Assembly: GCA_964036045.1 (NCBI GenBank)
Contig: OZ038380.1
Location: 12,917,629-12,981,628 of the forward strand
Reading direction: 5' to 3'
Length of the DNA: 64,000 bases
Source: Eutreptiella sp. 'Long Island Sound 2002'
Taxonomy: Eukaryota; Euglenozoa; Euglenophyceae; Eutreptiales; Eutreptiaceae
Shown: positions 32,626-42,100 of the stretch, piece after piece
Layout: every line of letters starts with the position of its first letter
Numbering within the stretch: position 1 is the first letter of the stretch
The notes under the pieces: model-generated
What the model was told of the DNA's origin: nothing
Databases searched by the model: none
What the model saw: the letters and a program-made list of their open reading frames with translations, nothing else
Position numbers and translations under genes: made by a program

Positions 32626-35600
32626 GCATGGCGCTCACATGCACGCATCTTACACTGGACACCCCCAGCCCCACACTCCCATTTGCACCCAAGAGTGCCC
32701 CACGGGGACGTGGCACGGAGCGAATGTTGCAGGACACTACGCTAGCTCCGACAGGCCTGGCGCCCAACGGCGGCCCACGCACGCGCATACTTTCCAAAAT
32801 CACGGGGACCTTGGGAGCCCTTCGTTCGGTCATCCAGTGGCAACGTGCCCAGCTGGGCATCAGGGGCAGACGAGTCCCGGCATCCGCCAAACGCAAAGCC
32901 AGCCAGGTTTTCAGGCCAGGGGTGGTGCCCAGACAGGTGGAACTATCGTGGCAGGCCGCGTGCCGCCGCATGCGCAAAACGGCGCCGGCCTTTCGTGAGG
33001 ACCTGCTGCTTCATGAATTTGTGGCCAGTGCCCCTGACCCCTCCCTCCCACTCATACGCCCCCTGCCAACGCTGGTAGACTGCATGTCGCTGTATGACAG
33101 CCTGTGCGCACCGGGGAAGAGATATGCCCGATATGAAGAGCGCACGCGCATTGATAAATGGAAATCCAAAATGGACCAGGCCTGGCTGGACAGGCCAAAG
33201 GAGGTTTATCAGTGGATACAGAACGAGTACCAACCTCCTCTGGTTATGCTCCTGGACCCAGACACAAGCCAACCAACGGCGAACATCCCCCGCATGGATG
33301 AAATTCTTCATGCCTCTTGGGACCAGGTTATGCGAAAATATGCAGACACCCCAGAGCCAGACGTGCACGCTTTTGCACAGAAGTATGATAAGTTTCTGAT
33401 AAAGGGAGTGCAGATGCAGTCCACCCCTATCACAGGGTCCCGGCTCGCGCAACGCCTTAGAAAAATGGGTGTTCACACAGCCACCGGCCTGGATGGCTGG
33501 TGTGTTTCGGACCTACTACTGCTGCCCACCTGTCTGCTGGACATGCTGTCAGAAATTCTGTTTCTAGTTGAGGCAACAGGAACCTGGCCCAGGGTCCTGG
33601 CGAGGGGATACGTCTCGCTGATCCCGAAAGGGGAAGGGATGATGCCGATGCAGCAACGCCCACTGTCCGTACTGTCCCAGATCTATAGGGTCTGGGCAGG
33701 GATCAGGTTAGAAGAGTGCATGGTGTGGCAGGAACTGTGGATCCACCCGCACGCTTACGGTTTTCGCAAGAAGCGCGGCGCCACTGATGCGGCCGCCTTT
33801 ATCTCCATGCTCATTGAGCTACACAAACTGATGAAAGCAGTTCTGCATGGTTTTGGATTAGACTACATAAAATGCTTCGATTTAATCCCACAATCCATTG
33901 TACTGCATATTGCACTGACGCAGGGGATGGATTTGGGCACACACAGGGCCCTCTCTGGCATGTATCGCACTCTCACAAGGTGCTTTAAAATAATGGGGTG
34001 TTTGGCCAGTTTTTTCGATGCCACCAATGGCATCCTCCAGGGCTGCCCATTGAGTGTGATACTCATCAATCTCCTGACCTCGGTCTGGAAGCGGGTGCTG
34101 GATGCACAGCAACAGGGCATCAAAGTCGCAGTACAGGCCCTCCCCCCCAGCGATCAGCCAGCGCAGGCCCTGCACTTCATCCTAACTGCCCTTGGGTATG
34201 CGGATGACACTTATGGGTTTGCAGCCGGAAGCAATACCCTCACCCCCCTGCTAGACTGCACCACTGACTGGCTTGAGGACACGGGTCAAGGGGTGAACGC
34301 GAAGAAATCTGTCGGTTTTTCGTCAGACGCCCGTCACCCAGTGAAGGCAGCATTACAGGGGGTGCCCTTCCCTATCTCTTCTGAGTTTAAGTCCCTGGGC
34401 GCGGGGGTCCGCACCACGGACGCGACTTGTTCGGGACCGCTCATCAAGAAAAGGATTTCCAGAGCCTGCAGCCTCCTGGATAGGGTGCATGGCGCTCAGG
34501 GCAATTTTGAAAGGAGATGCGACATCATCTCCACAATGATCACGGCCACTGGCCTGCACGCAGCAGAAATAGTGCCACTTCAGCCCAGAGACCTCCTGCC
34601 CTTCGAGACTAAGGTCATGCAGACCATTTGGGGACGGTCACGGCCCGGTAGGGCCAAAGAAATTTTTTTCACCTTGCTGTGCAAAGGGCACCGGATTGCA
34701 CCCACCCTGGTACTTAAGTATCATCGCATCCTGTGGCTATCCCAGCTGTGTCGCACCAGGGGTGCTGGACAGATCACAGCCCAGGCCATTTGGGAGATGA
34801 CATCATTTCACAAAGGCTCCGGCCCATACGGCCGAGCCATGTCCACAGCACAGGAGTGTGGCTGGGTCGCTACGCAGGGATGGTGGGGATGGAAAGTGCC
34901 TGGGCGCCAGGAACCCCTCCTCCTATACGGGGATAAAAACACTGTCAAGCACGAGGTACGTGAGCAGCTGCGCTCGCAAATGCTGGACAGCCTGGTTCAG
35001 AGGCGTCCCCGCCTGTTCGCGGGGGCTCACTACACCACATGCCGGCGCCTGGTCCAGCCCAGCATAGCGTCATTTGCCACAGAGCTACAGCGCTCTCTCC
35101 TGCGGGGCATCCTATCAGGAGCAACCTGGACAGCCCTCCGGGCCTATCAACGTGGCATGCGAGCCACATCCACGTGCCCGTACTGCGGCAATGCTCCGGA
35201 AAACGAGGAGCACATTTTTTGGCAGTGTTCAGCCTGGAGCACGGTGCGGGACACCCACCTGCCGGGCATCAGGACGGCGGCAGCACAGATCACAGGCCTT
35301 CCCCTCATGGACCAGTGGCCCTCATGTTTACGACTTTGTGGGTTAGCCCCAGAGTTAGACACAGACAGCGTCAAGTCAGGGACAGCGCTCGCATTCATGA
35401 CAGCTCTGCACAATATGTTAGTAGCCGTCTTGCAGGCCCGCAAGTTACGAGACACACAATCCCCCATGCTTTTCATGGGGTCGAGCCTCTCACAGCAGCT
35501 TCGGCAATACCCGTACCACCAACTGGTGGGACCCCTCCCCAGACCGGAAGACAAAGGGTTACTTCTTTTGCGTACCCCTAAGAAGGTGGAATGGCAGTGG

Positions 35601-36797
35601 GAAATGCCCTTTTTGGCGGACCTGCTGCGCTGGCTGAGGGAACTGCACTGGGCCCCTGAACCAGGCACGGTGACGTTCTTGGAACTTGCACTGGACTTTG
35701 AGGAATTTGCGCAACGCACCCTCCCACACGCTCCACAGGCAAAATTTAAGGGCACCACCCTTTCGCTGCAAGAGAGAGGCCGGGTCTTACGACTGGCAAT
35801 GGCAAATGCGCAGCGCCTGGTCACCAAAGGCCATTTGCATCCGGCGCGTGTGGTCACACGCTGCAGCTCTTTAGTTCCTTTGGGGGGGCCGGCACTCTGC
35901 GGCCTGAACTGCCGCCCTTATTTCACTTGCCGCAATGCCATGAACATGCACGTTCAGCAGTTAGCGGCATACTGTGAGCGCACATGGGCCACCAAGGTTG
36001 GTCTCAACAGGATACACAAACTGCGCCCGCACACACACAGGCCACGCAGAACAGCGCAGGAAGTGGAGGAGCATCGGCTACAGCGTGCACTCCAGGGGAA
36101 TCTGCAGCTGGGGCTGGCCCCGCCCTCGGAGCAGACCACTTTTGCCAAAGGGGGGGGGGGGGGCTGCTCCTCCTTTGCAGCTGATTTCTTCCCTGTGATA
36201 GGGGATGGGAAGCTCCCACAGCGCCCCTACACCGGGACACGCAGGCGCGCAAACACACACAGGGGGCCACCACCGGCGCCGCCGGCTGATCCGTCAAAGT
36301 GTGCCCAGCACTCGGCTGACGCATGCACGACCTGCAAGAGATTTCGGCGCACAGCTGAAGCGTGCTGTGCGCTGGGACATCACGCTGATGACCACATAGC
36401 ACGCAGACCGCAACTGCAACTGTGCCCACTGCATGGCCTGCCACCGTGCCCGAGGTGCACACTCAAACAAAGGGGAGTGCGCCACTGCTGTCAGCGGGGA
36501 CACCATAAAGTGTGCACCCCAGTGCCTGCGCGCCGGAAACGCCCACTTGCTGCACATGCACAACTGCCCAACAAACGACCACGCCTGCAAGGGCCTGCAC
36601 GTATCTCAACGGGTCTGCTGAGGTCCCCACACCAACCCCCCACCCCTCCAGCCCCCAAGCGCAGGAGGCCGAAAACACCCCCCCCTCCGTCCCCACCTGC
36701 CCCAGTTCCACGGGGGCTGGAGGAGACCGTGGCCGAGGATGTCGCCCGCCCGCTTTTCGTGACGAGGCACGGGAGAGCAAACACTCTGGATACTTAG
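32493..36797 (+). CDS. LINE B ORF2, reverse transcriptase and C-terminal region
   Basis: The coding path enters this frame just after the C10 run (QKICDSLLRPHKAGWNALLQ lies upstream of the first in-frame ATG at 32628). RT motifs are GYVSLIPKGEG, RPLSVLSQIYRVW, AYGFRKKRGATDA, GLDYIKCFDLIPQ (motif A, 33855-33893), NGILQGCPLSV (motif B, about 34026-34060) and GYADDTYGF (motif C, YADD at 34197-34208), all intact. A zinc finger CPYCGNAPENEEHIFWQC follows at about 35175-35230. Beyond it is an extension of about 500 residues with a Cys/His-rich block (about 36300-36530) and a basic proline-rich tail. No RNase H was found. It ends at TAG 36795-36797. A G-run at 36150-36163 encodes a glycine stretch. 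Confidence 0.88.
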   Translation, partial: RSAEDTQKICDSLLRPHKAGWNALLQQGNVNDIWNRWTWLAEEVGMALTCTHLTLDTPSPTLPFAPKSAPRGRGTERMLQDTTLAPTGLAPNGGPRTRILSKITGTLGALRSVIQWQRAQLGIRGRRVPASAKRKASQVFRPGVVPRQVELSWQAACRRMRKTAPAFREDLLLHEFVASAPDPSLPLIRPLPTLVDCMSLYDSLCAPGKRYARYEERTRIDKWKSKMDQAWLDRPKEVYQWIQNEYQPPLVMLLDPDTSQPTANIPRMDEILHASWDQVMRKYADTPEPDVHAFAQKYDKFLIKGVQMQSTPITGSRLAQRLRKMGVHTATGLDGWCVSDLLLLPTCLLDMLSEILFLVEATGTWPRVLARGYVSLIPKGEGMMPMQQRPLSVLSQIYRVWAGIRLEECMVWQELWIHPHAYGFRKKRGATDAAAFISMLIELHKLMKAVLHGFGLDYIKCFDLIPQSIVLHIALTQGMDLGTHRALSGMYRTLTRCFKIMGCLASFFDATNGILQGCPLSVILINLLTSVWKRVLDAQQQGIKVAVQALPPSDQPAQALHFILTALGYADDTYGFAAGSNTLTPLLDCTTDWLEDTGQGVNAKKSVGFSSDARHPVKAALQGVPFPISSEFKSLGAGVRTTDATCSGPLIKKRISRACSLLDRVHGAQGNFERRCDIISTMITATGLHAAEIVPLQPRDLLPFETKVMQTIWGRSRPGRAKEIFFTLLCKGHRIAPTLVLKYHRILWLSQLCRTRGAGQITAQAIWEMTSFHKGSGPYGRAMSTAQECGWVATQGWWGWKVPGRQEPLLLYGDKNTVKHEVREQLRSQMLDSLVQRRPRLFAGAHYTTCRRLVQPSIASFATELQRSLLRGILSGATWTALRAYQRGMRATSTCPYCGNAPENEEHIFWQCSAWSTVRDTHLPGIRTAAAQITGLPLMDQWPSCLRLCGLAPELDTDSVKSGTALAFMTALHNMLVAVLQARKLRDTQSPMLFMGSSLSQQLRQYPYHQLVGPLPRPEDKGLLLLRTPKKVEWQWEMPFLADLLRWLRELHWAPEPGTVTFLELALDFEEFAQRTLPHAPQAKFKGTTLSLQERGRVLRLAMANAQRLVTKGHLHPARVVTRCSSLVPLGGPALCGLNCRPYFTCRNAMNMHVQQLAAYCERTWATKVGLNRIHKLRPHTHRPRRTAQEVEEHRLQRALQGNLQLGLAPPSEQTTFAKGGGGGCSSFAADFFPVIGDGKLPQRPYTGTRRRANTHRGPPPAPPADPSKCAQHSADACTTCKRFRRTAEACCALGHHADDHIARRPQLQLCPLHGLPPCPRCTLKQRGVRHCCQRGHHKVCTPVPARRKRPLAAHAQLPNKRPRLQGPARISTGLLRSPHQPPTPPAPKRRRPKTPPPPSPPAPVPRGLEETVAEDVARPLFVTRHGRANTLDT

Positions 36798-36928
36798 CCA
36801 GTAAAATACAGAGGTTCTGATTCCGCAGAAGGGAGGGAAACAACGTCACAAAGAGGCCTCAGCAGACCTGAGCCAAATGGGGCGTCCAGCCCAACGCTGC
36901 ACAAGGATCCACCTCTAAAAGTACAGAT

Positions 36929-36948
36929 CACACACACACACACACACA
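36929..36948. repeat. (CA)10 at the 3' edge of LINE B
   Basis: Twenty bases of CA directly after the LINE B 3' UTR. It may be the element's own simple-repeat tail or the right half of a CA target. Confidence 0.9.
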
Positions 36949-37053
36949 GAGGGTGCACTCCCTGTAAATACCTACATTGCTGCAGTGCAGACAAAGCTGT
37001 AGAGTGGGGATGGATGTCCGCGAATGCCATGGAGCTCCTCCAATGAGATTGGG

Positions 37054-37054
<1 letters not shown>

Positions 37055-37118
<64 letters not shown>

Positions 37119-37133
37119 TACACACACACACAC
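37055..37133. repeat. Long compound (CA)n microsatellite
   Basis: Almost 80 bases of CA with two TACA interruptions near the 3' end. It encodes His-Thr runs in spurious ORFs. Confidence 0.95.
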
Positions 37134-38674
37134 TGCCTCTTGGCAGTCAATTTGCTGGTCATGTGGCAGGTTGTCAGCCTTTCGCCTACCGCCAACCGCT
37201 TCTGCTCCTGGCGGTTGATTGCCAACTGCTGTGTGCAGGGGGGGCAGTGTCAGGTGCAGGGATGGACCTCAACACTCCCCTGCCCCCTCCAATGTTGGCC
37301 CCCAGCCGAGCCCTCCCCACCCCCTCCGAACCCCCTGGTTCACGCCGCGGGTGTTGGGGTTTGGACCTGAACTGACACCCCCAGCCCCCCGTGGCGAGAC
37401 CAGTATTGGGTACTGGCACATTGTGCCATGATGCTGCCTCGCTGTTCTAAGGTGTGGGTCTGTGTCGTCTTCGTGTGTTCCCAGTCCAGCTGCCTTGGGA
37501 ACGCATTTCCGCTGAGCATGGCTGAGTGGGAGCACACAAAGCGGGGTGTTGGGACTGCCAAAGAGGGGCTGTGCGCAGCAGTGCAGAGGGCCAGTTGAGT
37601 CCCCATGCGAAGTCCACAGTCTGGTGCAGGCATGCCAGCACTGACACAGCAAGGGCTACATCCGTCCAGCACGACAGCTTCAGCCACACAGGGGGGGGTG
37701 CACTGGGTCGTGGATTTACAGGCGAGTGGGAGCGAGGGGCGCAGAGCAAATGAGCGGCGTGCGCGCACCCCTGGTCCACGGATTGACCAGGGGCACAGGG
37801 GAAAAAGCGCAAGTGTGACTCCACGAAGCCTTCTGCGCCGCCGCATGGCAGTGATGGTAACGTGTCGTCTGGCAATGAGGGTTCTGGTGCGGCAACGGGC
37901 AGGTCTTCACCTCCTTCAGGCCCACACTCTGAGTGATGAACTTCCACTTCTGTGACAGGCAAGGATTATGGGGCCTAGGGTCACCATTTGTCCTAAACGG
38001 TGTGGAGGCTTTCCTCCCTGGGCCAGTGGCGCTACCGTGACTCAATGCCACAACTTTTACCGCACCTCTATCCTGCAACTCAATACCACAACTCTAAACA
38101 CCGTCTCTATACCGTCTCTAATCTGTCACTTCATGCTGTGATTGCAGACCCGATGCTATACTGCGACTCTGGGTGGATTGTTAGTGGATGGGGTGGTGTA
38201 TGCCGTGGGTGGCTGGCACTGCTGGGTGCTTCTGATTTTTTCAACAAATTTCTTGCATTCCAGCAAAGAAAAAGGGAACGCTTTCCTTGTGGCGCCTGCG
38301 GTGCGCCCTGCAGCGCGCAGTTTGGGTAATTATACCAGAATACAGGCGGAATAGTGCCGCATACATACACACATTTGTTACATACCGTTTCCCCCCCCCA
38401 CACCACTTTTTTTTCTGCTATTTGATTGTACATTCCCCTTTTTGGGCCTCTATCTTTCACAAATGGTGCATTTGATTCTATATGATATTGATCAGTGATG
38501 GGCACTCTTTCATTTGAGGCCGCGGAGAGCATATGTTTGCCCAATTGTACACTTAGGCTGTGTGCCGCGAGCCGTGCACCAAGTTGGGGATGAACTGGGA
38601 GGAGCGCATCCTACAACTCCATTGGATGGTCCATGTTATGGTTCACACCCAGCATTTCATCAACAAGCACAATG
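37134..38674. other. No gene seen
   Basis: Moderately GC-rich to AT-rich DNA with short ORFs in all frames and no domain. Confidence 0.5.
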
Positions 38675-38753
38675 GGGGCGCCTCAAGCGCAGTGCGCGCG
38701 CAGTGCAACTATTTGGGCGTCTGGCCGCACTAGAGACCCATACTTTGAGATAC
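38675..38753 (+). repeat. Dispersed ~75-bp repeat, copy 2
   Basis: Partner of 3172-3246, with the same GCGCGC palindromic core and the TTTGGGCGTCTGGCCGCACT block. Confidence 0.65.
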
Positions 38754-38810
38754 TAGCGGCAAAAGGAGTACAATGATGTTCATGGTTTCTATAGGGCACA
38801 CATTGAGCAC

Positions 38811-39161
38811 TTGTTTGCACGCATGTGGCATTGGGGCATCGTAAGGAACATATGGAGGGGATCCGGTACGGAGTTGCATGAGTGCGTGCGTGTACTCTTG
38901 CATTTGCAGCAATTTTTGATTCGAAGACAGGTACGGTACCCTCCATATGGTCCGTGGGAAAACGTACCTGCACATGTATGGACTGCACCTACACAGGAGG
39001 ACAATGAGGATGAGGATGTTGTGGGTGATGATGGGGATGTTTGTGCCCTTTGTTGCACCAAGTCTGACCGTGAAAAGATGTCCATGTGTGACAAGTGTGA
39101 ACTGCAATATTGTACGGATTGCATTGACACACACACATGTGACAATGTGACTTTTCTTTGA
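38811..39161 (+). CDS. Possible zinc-finger protein or exon
   Basis: The last third holds a compact Cys/His cluster, VCALCCTKSDREKMSMCDKC followed by YCTDCIDTHTC, with spacing C-x2-C-x10-C-x2-C-x4-C-x2-C-x3-H-x-C. The CDKC segment recalls PHD or RING/B-box fingers, but the cross-brace order does not match either cleanly. An acidic stretch (EDNEDEDVVGDDGD) precedes it. The ORF is 116 residues to TGA; the start is uncertain since the track opens on a TTG and the region could be a terminal exon. It overlaps no transposon I can recognise, so it may be a host gene. No function can be assigned. Confidence 0.4.
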   Translation: MFARMWHWGIVRNIWRGSGTELHECVRVLLHLQQFLIRRQVRYPPYGPWENVPAHVWTAPTQEDNEDEDVVGDDGDVCALCCTKSDREKMSMCDKCELQYCTDCIDTHTCDNVTFL

Positions 39162-42100
39162 TTCTGCAACTGTGTCGTGTGGTGCACACAAGTTGCGTAT
39201 TCTCAATGTGTACTTAGTTGACAATGGAACAGAGAGACAGTTGTGCGTTCTTGAGGGTGGCGACCAATGCGCTGTTCATGGCTTTTCCAGTTGTGCATGA
39301 TGTGTGTTATGTGAAGGGAAGGTAGTTTGCAACTTTCTTGAGCTGGGGCAGTTTGGGTCACTTAATTCTAAGGGCGTTTCCAAGGGGTGTGTTTGGGGGC
39401 TCTTCGGGGGGAACATAGTCTAAAAGTAGGGCGCAGTGCGCGCGCAGTGCAAAGATTCCCCCAATGTCAAGTGCAAGCCGTATGGTCCATGGGGTCATTT
39501 TCTTGGACAGTGTACACTAAAGCTAATTACCCTTTCCCTGGCGCACCCGCGGAGCGCAGCGTTCCCAAAGACTTGTGTCTCGGTGTACGTTGTCCTCGTC
39601 TGGGTCGGCGAGACAGGGATTGTGTGGCCCAGCCCAGCACCTCCGGTCACATTTTCGCAGCAATGGCCCATACAGTCTCACACAAATGGCGCGCCCCTAA
39701 AACATTGCAAACGTGACATAACAGACCAGAGGTCCGGCACGCCAGGAGGCGGGGGGGGGGTCCCCTGGGATCGGGGATAGGGGATAGGGGACAGGTGTAG
39801 GTCATTCCAGTCTACCCATGCGCGCAGCGATGCATCACTCGGCGTGGTGTGCTGGGGTCCACGCCCACTTGACCGCTTTCTTCGTCAAATCTGTCAGAAG
39901 GGTGGGCGTAAACGTAACATTTCTGATATGCCGCCGATAGAAATTGCAGCTGCTTATGAAAGCTCATATGTCTTTGACCCCGTGCACTGGGTGGCCTCTT
40001 GTGGTGCTCTGCTGCAGGGGTGGTCGTTTACGTTGTGCCGGTAGGTCCACCGCCGTCCCCCCCAAAATCCTCATCCACACGCCGGGCTATAGCTCAAGCT
40101 CAAGCAACCCGTGGATGGCTTCAGCAATGCTCAGCTTCTGAACAGCCAAGACTGTGTATGTGGATTCGCATTCTGTTGCCGCTACCACGATGTTGGGCCT
40201 GTGGAGGGGGCTGTCTACTCTTTATCTTTTGAAACACCACCTGCTGAATTTACTTGACGGCCATTAGCAGGGATGGCTGCCAAGTTTCAACAATTGCAGG
40301 ACCATCTGCTTCAAATTGAAGCCCAGGGACGAATTTCGAGGCTTCCTGGCAGTTCTCAGCTCCGCACTTGAGCAAGATCGAGAGCAGGGGTTGCGTTGCG
40401 GTCATATATGCTGCTGACTGCATGCAGGTATGCTGAGGCTCTCTGGGCTTGTGGTAAAAGCTTTTGTTGGTAAAACGAAATACATCACTCATGATTTGAA
40501 TGATGCCAGGGATACGTAGATGATTCGGGGGGATTCAACATCCGAAAAATTCGCAATTTACAACTCGCTTTCCCTCCATTCTATTACAGGTTTTTTTGCA
40601 CTGTGTGTCCCCATGTTACCCCCGGGGCACTGATCTATTACAGGTCTGTGCATGTGGGACAGAGCATGTCTTACCCATACACACACCCCTGAATTCGCTC
40701 TGGCAAACCATTGCTCTATCCGTTCTACCCAGATTGACCCTGATTCACCCTGTCTGCTCCTGGTTTTCATTGACCCCTAACCAGCATTATTTCCGGCATC
40801 ACCCCACTTATTACCGAACGGCATTAGCCGTAGGTTGTATGCGACTGTAACGCAGGGGGGGGGGGGGGGGGGGGGGCACCCGGCGCCGGGACGGCTAGCA
40901 GCCGGATTTTAGAATTTGGATTTCTTCAACAGCACATTTAACAGCATGGCTGCAAAGTGATTTACAAGCTCCAAAATGCATTGAACCAGTTTTTTTCCTT
41001 TGCGCAGGCGTAAATCTGTCATCGGTTGAAAAATTGTTGATTTCGGCAAGCAGGCAGCAAGATGGCAAGATTTTGAGGTGAAATTTGAAGTTTGCATCAG
41101 AAACTATCCAATCATAATTTGAATGGTCAAATTTTGACACGGTGGGCATGAATTTTGAGGTTTTTACAAGGTTTGCCCAATGTACCTAATTTTGATTTGT
41201 TTTGACTGCCTCATGCTCCTCACACAGGGGCCATGGTAACGAACAGGGAGGGGAGTCCTTGCCATGGGTGTCCATGGCTACCCCTTCCAGCCTCCCTTTC
41301 CCATGTAGAAAAGCCAACTAGACGTAGCAAAAGGTGGTGCTAAAGGCGAACCAAGCTGAGTACCATGGCAAAGGTGCAAGTGGCATATGGGCATGTGAAC
41401 CAAGTGGGTGTGCATGGGCATCATCCATGTATCCTCATTTAGGGTCCCATTTCACCTCAACACAGCCGCTGTCCGGTTCAAGGCCGGCAGGCCCTGTATT
41501 TCTCCCATAACCTGACCTCTCCTATGCCTACTTTCAAGCGTCACCCTACCATGAATGAGTGCAATGATATGCATAAGCCATAAAGAAGCAGCACAGTACA
41601 CACACCTTACTGTATCTTGGACATGAGCACATTTTCCAAGTGCAGCAATGACAAATATCTGACCCCAGCCTCATATCTTCTATTATCCATATTTCCAGTA
41701 AAATGCAAATGTGCAGTCACGTCAACATGGCAATTCAGAGAGTCATAGCTGCTGCTTACCGATATCCCCTGGTGCTCCTAGGGTTGGTAAGTTTCCCTGC
41801 GCCTTGAACTTCTTGCCACCTTCCTGCTGTGCTAGGTGAGGCCCTGAACCGCTGGCTGATGCTTGGATGGCTGGATGCCAGTCGGCTGACAGTTTTTGCC
41901 CCCTTGGGATTGCTGTGCGGGTTTTTGCCCCCCCCCCCCCCCCACCTGTACGGGACTTCTGCATTCCTTCTCGAAACCGGAGGCGTCAGCAGATACCACT
42001 ACTACGGTGTGCACTTCATGTGACTTCACAAGCCAAAAATCAACAAAAAACTCTGGACTGAATGTGGTGTGGGTGGGTGGATAGGAATGGTTTCCCCCAA

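Larger units (their letters stand above)
29688..36928 (+). mobile_element. LINE B: nearly full-length non-LTR retrotransposon
   Basis: From 5' to 3' it has a ~145-bp leader, ORF1 (29833-31653), an ORF2 with AP endonuclease and reverse transcriptase plus CCHC-type zinc finger and a long C-terminal extension (about 31674-36797), and a 130-bp 3' UTR. It lies between (CA)17 on the left and (CA)10 on the right. There is no RNase H domain. The boundaries are inferred from the microsatellites because no separate target-site duplication is visible. The RT style (DYIKCFD, NGILQGCPLSV, YADDT) resembles LINE RTs that I recall from dinoflagellate genomes, but that is an impression only. Confidence 0.8.

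Noticed and set aside
36977-37375. ORFs encoding His-Thr or Cys-Val runs
   Set aside because: Direct translation of the (CA)n microsatellite.
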